Shown here: piece by piece, positions 19,613-28,534 of the stretch | Layout: the number at the start of each line of letters is the position of its first letter | Position numbering within the stretch: the first letter of the stretch is position 1 | Origin: Candidatus Omnitrophota bacterium | GTDB taxonomy: Bacteria > Omnitrophota > Gorgyraeia > Gygaellales > Profunditerraquicolaceae | DNA: 49,845 bases | Reading direction: 5' to 3' | Assembly: GCA_026387405.1 (NCBI GenBank) | Contig: JAPLLV010000031.1 | Coordinates: forward strand, 1 to 49,845 | Notes under the pieces: generated by a model | Database searches by the model: none | What the model saw: only the letters and a program-made list of their open reading frames with translations | What the model was told of the DNA's origin: nothing | Made by a program: the position numbers and the translations under genes

Positions 19613-20746
19613 ATGCCTAAAATTACCTGTCAAATTATTGATTCGGTCGGCAAGATCCCGCGAGAAGATTGGGATAGGTTATTTGGCGATATCACCGAAG
19701 GTTATGAATTCTATAAGGTGCTTGAAGAATCGCGGCTTGAGGAATTCACTTTTTACTACCTTATCTTATATTGGGACCAAAGAATTATTCTTATCGCCCC
19801 TTTATTTATAGCCGACTTTAACCTTGATATAGCGGTTGAAGGCCGGCTGGAAAGGGTTATTTCCTGCGTGCGCAGGTTTCTCCCGCGATTCCTGACCACA
19901 AGAACTTTGTTTTGCGGCTCTCCTTTCGGCGAGCAGGGGATTATCGGGATCGATAAATCCATGGAGAGTGATTTTGAGATCGCCGGAGAATTTTTTAAGA
20001 ACATTGATATGTTTAGCAGGCAGAAAAAAACCCCCCTTTTTATGTTTAAGGATTTTACGCAGGCCGATCTCGAATTTCTAGAGTTGTTTAGAGGATACGG
20101 ATTATTCCGGGTGAATAGTTTTCCCTGCGCAATCGCCGAACTCAATTTCGGGTCGTTCGAGGAATACCTGAAAAGCCTGGGGCACTCGACAAGAAAAGGT
20201 TTGCGCCGCAAGATTAAAGAGGCTTCGGGGGGTGGAGGGGTTATCATAAAGGCGGTTGACCGCGCCGATGGAGCAATCGATGATATATACCGGTTATATC
20301 TGAATACGCATCATGGCGGCACCACTAAATTCGAGAGATTGACAAAGGAGTTTTTCTTGAGCGTTTCCAGGAATATGCAGCCGCATACGAAATTCTTCCT
20401 CTACTATGTTGATGGCGAGCTGGGGGCATTCAACCTAGTTTTTATATACAAGGATTTATTCATTGATAAATTCATCGGTTTCGATTACGATATATCCAAC
20501 CGGAGCCACCTATATTTCATAAGCTGGTGCAACAATGCAGAGTGGTGCATTAAAAACGGCGTGCGTTCCTATACATCCGGCCAGACAGATTACCATGCCA
20601 AGATAAAATTAGGCAGCAAGTTGTCCCGGAGGTATGCCTATCTCAGGCACAGGAATAATATAGCCAATATTCTTCTTAAGGCCCTGGTGTTGATACTTAA
20701 GCCGGAAAATTATGACGCGGATATCCTGATAAATAAGCATGCATAA
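19613..20746 (+). CDS. FemAB/BioF2-like GNAT acyltransferase
   Basis: EYLKSLGHSTRKGLRRKIKEA; C-terminal YTSGQTDYHAKIKLGSKLSRRYAYLRHRN. Confidence 0.7.
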   Translation: MPKITCQIIDSVGKIPREDWDRLFGDITEGYEFYKVLEESRLEEFTFYYLILYWDQRIILIAPLFIADFNLDIAVEGRLERVISCVRRFLPRFLTTRTLFCGSPFGEQGIIGIDKSMESDFEIAGEFFKNIDMFSRQKKTPLFMFKDFTQADLEFLELFRGYGLFRVNSFPCAIAELNFGSFEEYLKSLGHSTRKGLRRKIKEASGGGGVIIKAVDRADGAIDDIYRLYLNTHHGGTTKFERLTKEFFLSVSRNMQPHTKFFLYYVDGELGAFNLVFIYKDLFIDKFIGFDYDISNRSHLYFISWCNNAEWCIKNGVRSYTSGQTDYHAKIKLGSKLSRRYAYLRHRNNIANILLKALVLILKPENYDADILINKHA

Positions 20747-21155
20747 AAAAAGACTTACCTTTAGAATAATGTTTTTTCTTATATCCGCGGATTTTCTGGA
20801 GACATTCACGCACCTCTGTTTTAAAAAGGGGGTCCTCTCCAGAAGCGCGTTTGCCATTCATAATATATCCGACATTTTTGTTTTTCTCCAGGGCGTTTTC
20901 TCTTCGCCGTTTATCTGGTTTGGGCTATTCTCGGTGTTTACGACATTCATTATCTGGGCAACGCTGCTTTCTAAAATAGACTTGAGCGTTGCTGTGCCCA
21001 TATGCAGTTTTAGTTATATGCTCATCCCTTTAGCCTCGCTTGTTTTTCTGCATGAAAAAATAAGCCTCCTGAGATGGGCCGGGGTGTTATTGATACTACT
21101 GGGAGTGGTTTACGTTTCTTTAAGCAGCGCGGATAAGGAGCCTTTGCCCAAATGA
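20739..21155 (+). CDS. Small 4-TM EamA/SMR-like transporter subunit
   Basis: Four hydrophobic helices ending in MLIPLASLVFLHEKISLLRWAGVLLILLGVVYVSLS. Confidence 0.7.
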   Translation: MHKKRLTFRIMFFLISADFLETFTHLCFKKGVLSRSAFAIHNISDIFVFLQGVFSSPFIWFGLFSVFTTFIIWATLLSKIDLSVAVPICSFSYMLIPLASLVFLHEKISLLRWAGVLLILLGVVYVSLSSADKEPLPK

Positions 21156-21532
21156 GAGAAGGACTGATTTTTATCTTATTTCTTATAGCGCTGACCAGCG
21201 TCTGCGATACCATAAACCAGATTGTTTTGAAATCCGCCATCAATTCTCTATCTTCTCCCGCGGCCAATTTCCGGGCTATAATAAAGTATGTTCTCAAGCT
21301 TATTCTAGTGCCAAGGGTCTGGGTCAGCTTTTTGTTCAGCGTTATATCGTTGTGCATCTGGCTGTTTGTCCTTTCCCGGGCGGACTTAAGCTTTGCCTTT
21401 TCCGCAGACAGTATGCATTATATTTTTATTGCCCTGGCGTCAAGGTCCGTATTGAAGGAGAGCATTTCTTTCAAGCGATGGATGGGTATCGCGCTTATTA
21501 TGGCCGGCATAACCCTGGTATCCTTAAGTTGA
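21152..21532 (+). CDS. Second small 4-TM EamA/SMR-like transporter subunit
   Basis: YIFIALASRSVLKESISFKRWMGIALIMAGITLVSLS; overlaps the upstream stop; paralogous layout. Confidence 0.7.
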   Translation: MREGLIFILFLIALTSVCDTINQIVLKSAINSLSSPAANFRAIIKYVLKLILVPRVWVSFLFSVISLCIWLFVLSRADLSFAFSADSMHYIFIALASRSVLKESISFKRWMGIALIMAGITLVSLS

Positions 21533-21554
21533 TCATTCGTGAGCCACAAAGGAC

Positions 21555-21582
21555 TTGACAGGGCAAAAAAATGTTATACAAT
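21555..21582 (+). promoter_or_regulatory. Sigma70-type promoter for the kdp riboswitch leader
   Basis: TTGACA (21555-21560), 16-bp spacer, TACAAT (21577-21582). Confidence 0.65.
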
Positions 21583-21654
21583 TGTATTCGATACGAAGGC
21601 GTGTCAAAAAGAGCAGACAGAGACGTTCAGCAGAGCGTCTTTTTTTATGCGCCT

Positions 21655-21822
21655 TATACATGCTTAATTTCTTTTATTTTCCCGTTTATCGGGGAAATGA
21701 AAGAAGGCGGGGAGACCAAGAATTCGATCAAGCGGATCTTGGGGCGAATATCTGGATTTTTAGATTAGGGTTTCTCAACCCGAGCCCGACAGCTAACCTC
21801 GTGAGCATTGATGAGAGAACAC
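21655..21822 (+). promoter_or_regulatory. c-di-AMP riboswitch (ydaO/yuaA type) upstream of kdp
   Basis: Conserved blocks ggcggggagaccaag ... cttggggcgaat ... agggtttctcaacccgagcccgacagctaacctcgtgagc ... gagag match the ydaO consensus as I know it. Boundaries approximate. Confidence 0.92.
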
Positions 21823-21850
21823 ACCAGAGAAGGCGTTCTCTGGTTTTTTG
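21823..21850 (+). terminator. Intrinsic terminator forming the riboswitch expression platform
   Basis: accagagaa-ggcg-ttctctggt followed by a T6 run. Confidence 0.85.
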
Positions 21851-21865
21851 TTGTAGGAGGGGAGC

Positions 21866-21946
21866 ATGGATTTGTTATTTTTAGGGATTACAGTGTTCTT
21901 CTTGGTGGTTTCAATCGGTTTCATCGTTCTCTGCGATCGAATATGA
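21866..21946 (+). CDS. 26-aa single-TM microprotein upstream of kdpF (MDLLFLGITVFFLVVSIGFIVLCDRI)
   Basis: taggaggggagc SD just upstream of the ATG; hydrophobic peptide; not in the supplied ORF list (too short). Confidence 0.6.
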   Translation: MDLLFLGITVFFLVVSIGFIVLCDRI

Positions 21947-21968
21947 ATATAAATAATAGAGGCGCGCG

Positions 21969-22061
21969 ATGACGATTATCTATTGGGTCGGGGGGATTGT
22001 TGCTGTCTTCTTATTTGTTTATCTATCGGTAGCTCTTCTTAAACCGGAGATATTCTCATGA
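21969..22061 (+). CDS. kdpF: KdpF-like small subunit (MTIIYWVGGIVAVFLFVYLSVALLKPEIFS)
   Basis: YLSVALLKPEIFS resembles KdpF; ATGA overlap with the kdpA start. Confidence 0.8.
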   Translation: MTIIYWVGGIVAVFLFVYLSVALLKPEIFS

Positions 22062-23592
22062 ACTGGAATAATTTTATTCAAAGCGCCAGCTATATTACCG
22101 TGTTGCTCATTATGGTCAAGCCGCTGGGGATTTATATGGCGCGTATATATACAGGTAAGAAGGCCGGCCTTAACGTATGGTTCGCGCCTGCGGAAAGATG
22201 GACCTATCAGCTTTCGGGCATTGACCCTCAAAGAGAGATGTCGTGGAAGCAATATGCCTTTTCGGCCATGCTTTTTAATATCATAGGTATAGCGGCAGTT
22301 TACGCGATCCAGCGTCTTCAATCGCACCTTCCTTTAAACCCTATGTAGGTAATTTCTGGAGAGATCTTGTCCGGTCAACATTATATATACTCCTTCCGCT
22401 TGCGATAATATTTTCTGTTATATTAATTTCTCAGGGTGTTGTCCAGACATTTGCCCCAAGCGTAAAAGCGGCGTTTATCGAGCCAATTAAAGATGCGGAT
22501 GGAAAGGTTATTCCTGAACAGGCGATCGCGCTTGGGCCTGTTGCCTCGCAGGTTGCTATCAAGCAATTAGGGACAAATGGAGGAGGTTTTTTCAATGTCA
22601 ATTCTGCCCATCCCTTTGAGAACCCCACGCCTTTGTCAAATTTCATGGAAGTTTTGGCAATACTTTTGATAGCTGCCGCATTATGTTATACATTCGGATA
22701 TATGGTTAAAGACAGGCGACAGGGGTGGGCAATTCTGGCGGCGATGCTCATTATATTTGTTCCTTGCCTTTGGATTTGCATGCACTTTGAGCAAGCCGGC
22801 AATCCTATCTTCGATAAATTAGGCATTGACCAACGCGCAAGCGTTCTTCAACCAGGCGGAAACATGGAAGGAAAAGAAGCGCGTTTTGGGATCGCGAACT
22901 CCGTCATCTGGGCGACAGCTACAACCGCGGCTTCTAATGGCTAGGTAAATTCCATGCATGATTCCTATATGCCTCTTGGCGGAATGATCCCGATGTGGCT
23001 TATGCAATTAGGGGAGATCATATTTGGCGGCGTAGGCTCAGGGCTTTACGGCATGATAGCGTTTATAATTATCGCTGTATTTATAGCAGGCCTCATGATC
23101 GGCCGTACTCCCGAATACTTAGGAAAGAAAATCGAAGCATATGAAATGAAAATGGCTTCTCTTATGATTTTAATACCGCCTATACTTGTTCTTATGGGCA
23201 CGGCAATTTCAGTTATTCTGCCCGCAGGGAAAAACCCAATTTTAAATCCCGGGACTCACGGATTTAGTGAAATATTATATGCTTTTTCATCGGTAAGCAA
23301 TAACAATGGGAGCGCGTTTGCCGGGTTAACTACTAATACTTTCTTTTATAATGTGGCTCAAGGATTAGCGATGTTTTTTGCGCGATATTGGCTTCTTATT
23401 CCCGCCCTTGCGATTGCCGGTTCGCTTTCAAAGAAAAAAATAGTGCCTGTAAGCCAGGGGACATTGCCCACACATACGCCGCTTTTCATTGTTTTTTTAG
23501 TAATGGTTATTTTGATAGTGGGAGCTCTTACATTTTTCCCGGCTTTGGCTTTGGGCCCTATTGTCGAGCATCTTATGTTGAGAGGTATTTAA
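22058..23592 (+). pseudogene. kdpA: Potassium-transporting ATPase subunit A, disrupted (internal deletion/frameshift plus in-frame TAG)
   Basis: Three collinear KdpA fragments: 22058-22348, about 22347-22944, and 22954-23592 ([33 protein letters not shown]...). Roughly 70 residues after LPLNP are missing relative to E. coli KdpA as recalled. Confidence 0.88.
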
Positions 23593-25670
23593 TGAGCAGA
23601 TCGCATAAAGCTAAATCTTTGTTTGATCCGGATATTTGCTGGCCGGCAGCCGTAAATTCCATAAAAAAATTAGATCCCCGGCATCAGATCAAAAATCCCG
23701 TAATGTTTGTAGTCTTAGTGGGGAGTCTATTGACTACGGGTTTATATTTTCAAGCCTTAATGGGGCGCGGGGAAGCCCCGGCAAGTTTTATTTTAGCCAT
23801 AACCTTATGGTTGTGGTTTACGCTTATTTTTGCTAATTTTGCCGAAGCTATGGCCGAAGGCCGCGGCAAAGCCCAGGCCGAGAGTCTAAGAAAGGCGCGC
23901 AAAGATACTATTGCCAAAAAACTTTTAAAACCAAGTTACGGTTCCTCTCAAGAGAAAGTATCTGCCAGTACGCTTCGCAAAGGTGACGTTGTACTTGTTG
24001 AAACGGGAGAAATAATCCCGATGGATGGAGATGTCATCGAGGGAGTGGCTTCTGTTGATGAGAGCGCCATTACCGGAGAGAGCGCTCCGGTTATACGTGA
24101 AAGCGGAGGAGACCGCAGCGCTGTTACCGGCGGGACAAAAGTGCTCTCTGACTGGCTTGTAATACGCATAACAACAAACCCGGGAGAGACATTCCTTGAC
24201 CATATGATTGCGATGGTTGAAGGAGCAAAGAGACAGAAGACCCCAAATGAAATCGCGCTGAGTATCCTTTTGGCAGTTTTTACGCTCATTTTTCTTTTAG
24301 CCACAGCAACGTTATTGCCGTTTTCTCTTTATAGCGTAAGTGCGGCAGGTTTTGGACAACCCATTACAGTAACGGTGTTAGTCGCCTTGCTTGTGTGCCT
24401 TATCCCGACCACTATCGGAGGATTGTTGTCCGCTATAGGTATCGCCGGCATGGATAGGATGATCCAGGCCAATATAATTGCTACATCGGGCAGGGCAGTA
24501 GAAGCATCCGGAGATGTGGATGTATTGCTTTTGGATAAAACCGGAACGATCACCCTTGGCAATAGACAGGCGGTAGCTTTTATTCCGGCCCAGGGCATTA
24601 GCGCTGAAGCGTTGGCCGATGCCGCCCAACTTGCTTCCTTGTCAGACGAAACTCCTGAGGGAAGGAGCATCGTAGTCCTGGCTAAAGAGAAATACGCTAT
24701 CAGGGAGCGTCAAATCCACGAGCTTAACGCGCATTTTATTCCTTTTTCTGCACAAACGCGCATGAGCGGAGTGGATTTAGGCGATGGCAGGCAGATAAGA
24801 AAAGGAGCGGTTGATGCCATCGAAGATTATGTAAGGAAACTCAATGGTTTGTTTCCCGAAGATTTAAAGGCATCCATTGATTCCATATCCAAAAGCGGGG
24901 GTACGCCTTTGGTTGTCGCGGAACATAGCAATGTGCTTGGGGTAATCCAGCTAAAAGATATTATCAAAGGCGGAATTAAAGAGCGTTTTGCCGAACTCCG
25001 GCGCATGGGTATTAAAACCGTAATGATTACGGGGGATAATCCTTTGACTGCCGCGGCAATTGCCGCTGAAGCCGGCATGGATGATTTTCTGGCGCAAGCC
25101 ACGCCTGAAACAAAGCTTAAATATATACGTCAAATGCAGGCAGGGGGTAGGCTTGTTGCCATGACCGGTGACGGGACAAACGACGCGCCCGCCCTTGCGC
25201 AGGCAGATGTCGCCGTTGCCATGAATACCGGCACGCAGGCGGCAAAAGAAGCCGGGAATATGGTTGATCTTGATTCTAATCCCACGAAGCTTATTGAGAT
25301 CGTTGAAATCGGCAAACAACTTCTTATGACCCGCGGCTCACTTACGACATTTAGTATCGCCAACGATGTATCCAAATACTTTGCCATCATCCCCGCCGCC
25401 TTTGTAGGGACATACCCGGTTCTTAGGGCGCTCAATATTATGCATTTGGCTACACCTGAGAGCGCGGTTCTCTCTGCGGTCATATTTAACGCGCTTATTA
25501 TTATATTTCTTATTCCTCTGGCATTAAAAGGTATCCGTTATAAGCCGATGCCGGCAAGCCGGCTCTTGCGCGATAATCTATTTATCTATGGGATAGGGGG
25601 GATCATAGCGCCATTTATAGGGATAAAATTGATTGATATGGTTTTGGTGGCGTTACATCTAGTGCGATGA
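23592..25670 (+). CDS. kdpB: Potassium-transporting P-type ATPase subunit B
   Basis: [64 protein letters not shown]. Start reassigned from 23388 to 23592. Confidence 0.96.
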   Translation: MSRSHKAKSLFDPDICWPAAVNSIKKLDPRHQIKNPVMFVVLVGSLLTTGLYFQALMGRGEAPASFILAITLWLWFTLIFANFAEAMAEGRGKAQAESLRKARKDTIAKKLLKPSYGSSQEKVSASTLRKGDVVLVETGEIIPMDGDVIEGVASVDESAITGESAPVIRESGGDRSAVTGGTKVLSDWLVIRITTNPGETFLDHMIAMVEGAKRQKTPNEIALSILLAVFTLIFLLATATLLPFSLYSVSAAGFGQPITVTVLVALLVCLIPTTIGGLLSAIGIAGMDRMIQANIIATSGRAVEASGDVDVLLLDKTGTITLGNRQAVAFIPAQGISAEALADAAQLASLSDETPEGRSIVVLAKEKYAIRERQIHELNAHFIPFSAQTRMSGVDLGDGRQIRKGAVDAIEDYVRKLNGLFPEDLKASIDSISKSGGTPLVVAEHSNVLGVIQLKDIIKGGIKERFAELRRMGIKTVMITGDNPLTAAAIAAEAGMDDFLAQATPETKLKYIRQMQAGGRLVAMTGDGTNDAPALAQADVAVAMNTGTQAAKEAGNMVDLDSNPTKLIEIVEIGKQLLMTRGSLTTFSIANDVSKYFAIIPAAFVGTYPVLRALNIMHLATPESAVLSAVIFNALIIIFLIPLALKGIRYKPMPASRLLRDNLFIYGIGGIIAPFIGIKLIDMVLVALHLVR

Positions 25671-26257
25671 GGAAAGATATGATTAAGGGACAGGTAAAAC
25701 AAGCAATTTTAATCTTCATAGTTCTATCAATAATTACAGGCATTATCTATCCGCTTTTTATTACCGGTATCGCCCAGTTATTTTTTAGAGGTCAAGCCAA
25801 TGGCAGCTTGATCTACCGGAACGGTACGCCGGTTGGTTCAAGCTTGATCGGCCAGGCATTTAACGATCCCAGGTATTTTTGGGGCCGTATTTCAGCGACA
25901 TCGTCCGTTCCTTTTAACGCAGCTTCTTCATCAGGCTCAAATTTAGGCCCGTCTAATCCGGCATTACTTGAGGAAGTGAAGGCGCGTGTCAAAGCTTTAA
26001 AGGACTCCGATCCCGATAATACAGGTCCTATACCGGTAGACCTAGTTACTTCATCAGCAAGCGGGCTAGACCCGCATATTAGTTTAGCGGCGGCATATTT
26101 TCAGGCCCCGCGTATCGCACGGCTTAGGGGATTATCGCAGGGTACCGTTAAGATCCTTATCGTCAAGCATACTTCCGGGCGTTTATTTGGGCTGATAGGG
26201 GAGCCGGTGGTAAATGTGCTGGAACTTAATTTAGCGTTAGACGAGTATAAGAAATGA
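25667..26257 (+). CDS. kdpC: Potassium-transporting ATPase subunit C
   Basis: [50 protein letters not shown]. Confidence 0.95.
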   Translation: MRKDMIKGQVKQAILIFIVLSIITGIIYPLFITGIAQLFFRGQANGSLIYRNGTPVGSSLIGQAFNDPRYFWGRISATSSVPFNAASSSGSNLGPSNPALLEEVKARVKALKDSDPDNTGPIPVDLVTSSASGLDPHISLAAAYFQAPRIARLRGLSQGTVKILIVKHTSGRLFGLIGEPVVNVLELNLALDEYKK

Positions 26258-26294
26258 ATAACACAGATATATTTTATGAGGTATAATTAAACCT

Positions 26295-28475
26295 ATGGAA
26301 AGACCGGATCCGGATGTAATCTTAGCCAAGGTTAAAGCCGAAGAGAGCCGCCGCGGTAAACTTAAGATTTTCTTTGGAGCAGTCGCGGGTGTCGGTAAGA
26401 CCTATTCCATGCTTGAAGCGGCTCGCTCGCGAAAAAAAGAAGGCATTGATGTTATAGTTGGTTATGTAGAAACTCACAAGCGCGCCGAGACCGAAGCGCT
26501 TTTGGAAGGCCTCGAAATACTCCCGCCTAAAATCATCTCTTATAAAAATGTTCAGTTGCGTGAGTTTGATATTGATGCCGGTCTAAATAGAAAACCAAAG
26601 CTTATTTTAGTGGATGAATTAGCGCACACCAATTCCCCCGGTTCCCGTCATCCAAAGCGTTGGCAGGACGTCCAGGAGCTTCTTGACCAGGGCATCGATG
26701 TATATACTACCTTGAATGTTCAGCATTGCGAGAGCGCAAACGATATCGTCGCTCAGGTGACCGGGGTCGTGGTGCGTGAAACAGTGCCTGATACTTTTAT
26801 TGAACAGGCTGATGAAGTAGAGTTGGTTGATCTTCCCACTGAAGAGCTTCTCAAACGGTTAAAAGAAGGAAAGGTGTATCTCGGCGAACAAGCTCAGGCG
26901 GCGACAGAGCATTTCTTCCAGCCGGGGAATTTGATTGCTTTGCGTCAGTTAGCCCTGCGCTACACAGAACGCAACGTAGATACTAAATTGATGTCGTATA
27001 AAAAGGAGCATGCTGTTTCAAAAGTCTGGAATGTACGGGACAGGTTTTTGGTTTGTATTAGCCCGAGCCCCTCTGCGATGGGATTGATCAGGGCCGGTAA
27101 GCGTATCGCTTTAGACTTGGGAGTAGAGTGGATTGTGGCATATGTTGAGCCTCTGGCTGAGTTGCGTCCGGAAGATAAAGGCAGGGTGTCCGAGATGCTT
27201 AATTTTGCGGAAAAATTGGGCGCTCAAGTAGTGGCGCTTAGCGGACAGGATATCGCGGAGACATTGATTTCATACGCCCGCTCAAAAAATGTAACAAAGA
27301 TAATCATTGGAAAACCCGGAAAACCAAAGCTGCGGGAATTGATCTTCGGCTCAATATTTGATAAGTTAGCCCGTAAATGCCAAGATATTGATCTGTATTT
27401 ATTGAGCGGAGATACCCAGGAGCAACCGGTTAAATTTAAGCCGCTTGCCCTGACTCTTTTTTCCTGGGAAAATCTCTGGCTAGCCTTTGGTATTGTTATA
27501 CTTTGTACTTTAGTTGACTGGGGCTTGGCATTGTTGCGCCTGTCGTTAGTCAATATGATTATGGTTTACCTTCTGGGCGTGACTTGGATAGCTTTCCGGT
27601 ATGGACGCCGCATATCAATGATAGCATCGTTTTTTAGTGTCTTATTTTTTGATTTCTTTTTTGTGCCGCCATTTTTTACCATTGTGGTAAGACATGTTGA
27701 GTATATTTTTACATTTATAGTGATGCTCGGAGTCGGCCTTATGATAGCGCATTTAACCGGCCAACTCAGGCGTCAAACTATCTTCATGATGGCGCGCGAA
27801 GAACGGACTAAAACGCTATATGCCTTAAGCCGCGAACTTTCAAAAAGTTCTTACCCCGACGAATTATTCAAAATCGCGCTTGCGCACATTGAAGATTTTT
27901 TTAAATGCAGGGTAGTTATTTTTATTCTGGATAAGAATAAGAGGCTGGCAGCTAAGTTTGGCGAAGCAATCCAGTTAGCGCTGGATCCAAATGAGCTTGC
28001 TGTTGCGCAATGGGTATTTGATCATAAGAAATCCGCAGGTAAGGGTACAGATACTCTACCCGGATCAAACGGAATGTACTTGTCTTTTACGGGCGCTGAA
28101 AAAACTGTAGGGGTTTTGGGGATTTTCCCAATCCAGGAGAAACAATTTGTTGAGCCGGAGCAGTTACATATATTGGAGATGTTCGTTAATCAAACTGCTT
28201 TGGCGGTTGAAGGAGCACAGCTTGCCGCAGCAGCCCTTGATGCGGAGTCTAAGATTGAGAATGAAAGGTTGAGGAATCTAATTCTAACAACTTTTTCTTC
28301 GGGGCTTACTGAACCTCTTACGTCTATTTCTCAAACTGCATCCGAATTACTGAATCTGGAAAACATTCAAGATGACTCAAAGCGCGCTGCGTTGATAGGA
28401 AGAATGCGACAGGAGGTAGAGCGTCTAAACACTCTCATAGCTGAATTACCTCAAATACTTGAGATTAAAGAATAG
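26295..28475 (+). CDS. kdpD: KdpD-like sensor lacking a functional histidine kinase module
   Basis: N-term KIFFGAVAGVGKTYSMLEAARSRKKEGIDVIVGYVETHKRAETEALLEGLE, USP-like domain, 4 TM region, GAF-like domain; ends in a HisKA-like remnant with no SHDLRTPL and no HATPase_c. Confidence 0.9.
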   Translation: MERPDPDVILAKVKAEESRRGKLKIFFGAVAGVGKTYSMLEAARSRKKEGIDVIVGYVETHKRAETEALLEGLEILPPKIISYKNVQLREFDIDAGLNRKPKLILVDELAHTNSPGSRHPKRWQDVQELLDQGIDVYTTLNVQHCESANDIVAQVTGVVVRETVPDTFIEQADEVELVDLPTEELLKRLKEGKVYLGEQAQAATEHFFQPGNLIALRQLALRYTERNVDTKLMSYKKEHAVSKVWNVRDRFLVCISPSPSAMGLIRAGKRIALDLGVEWIVAYVEPLAELRPEDKGRVSEMLNFAEKLGAQVVALSGQDIAETLISYARSKNVTKIIIGKPGKPKLRELIFGSIFDKLARKCQDIDLYLLSGDTQEQPVKFKPLALTLFSWENLWLAFGIVILCTLVDWGLALLRLSLVNMIMVYLLGVTWIAFRYGRRISMIASFFSVLFFDFFFVPPFFTIVVRHVEYIFTFIVMLGVGLMIAHLTGQLRRQTIFMMAREERTKTLYALSRELSKSSYPDELFKIALAHIEDFFKCRVVIFILDKNKRLAAKFGEAIQLALDPNELAVAQWVFDHKKSAGKGTDTLPGSNGMYLSFTGAEKTVGVLGIFPIQEKQFVEPEQLHILEMFVNQTALAVEGAQLAAAALDAESKIENERLRNLILTTFSSGLTEPLTSISQTASELLNLENIQDDSKRAALIGRMRQEVERLNTLIAELPQILEIKE

Positions 28476-28534
28476 GGTATAGAGAGGTTTGGCGATTATA
28501 GCGTTGGTTCTTGACCGGGATCAGCGCTTCTTTT

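Noticed and set aside
21555-21884. ORFs of 109 and 65 aa between the transporter pair and kdp
   Set aside because: They overlap the promoter, riboswitch and terminator; the nucleotide conservation is explained by the ydaO aptamer.
22347-22960. Programmed amber readthrough or recoding in kdpA because both breaks contain TAGGTAA
   Set aside because: The first break also has a frame change and a missing segment of about 70 residues, so simple readthrough cannot restore the protein; ordinary TAG stops are used elsewhere (for example smpB, queE).
23388-23591. N-terminal extension of kdpB in the ORF track
   Set aside because: The extension is out-of-frame kdpA sequence; a normal KdpB start is at 23592.
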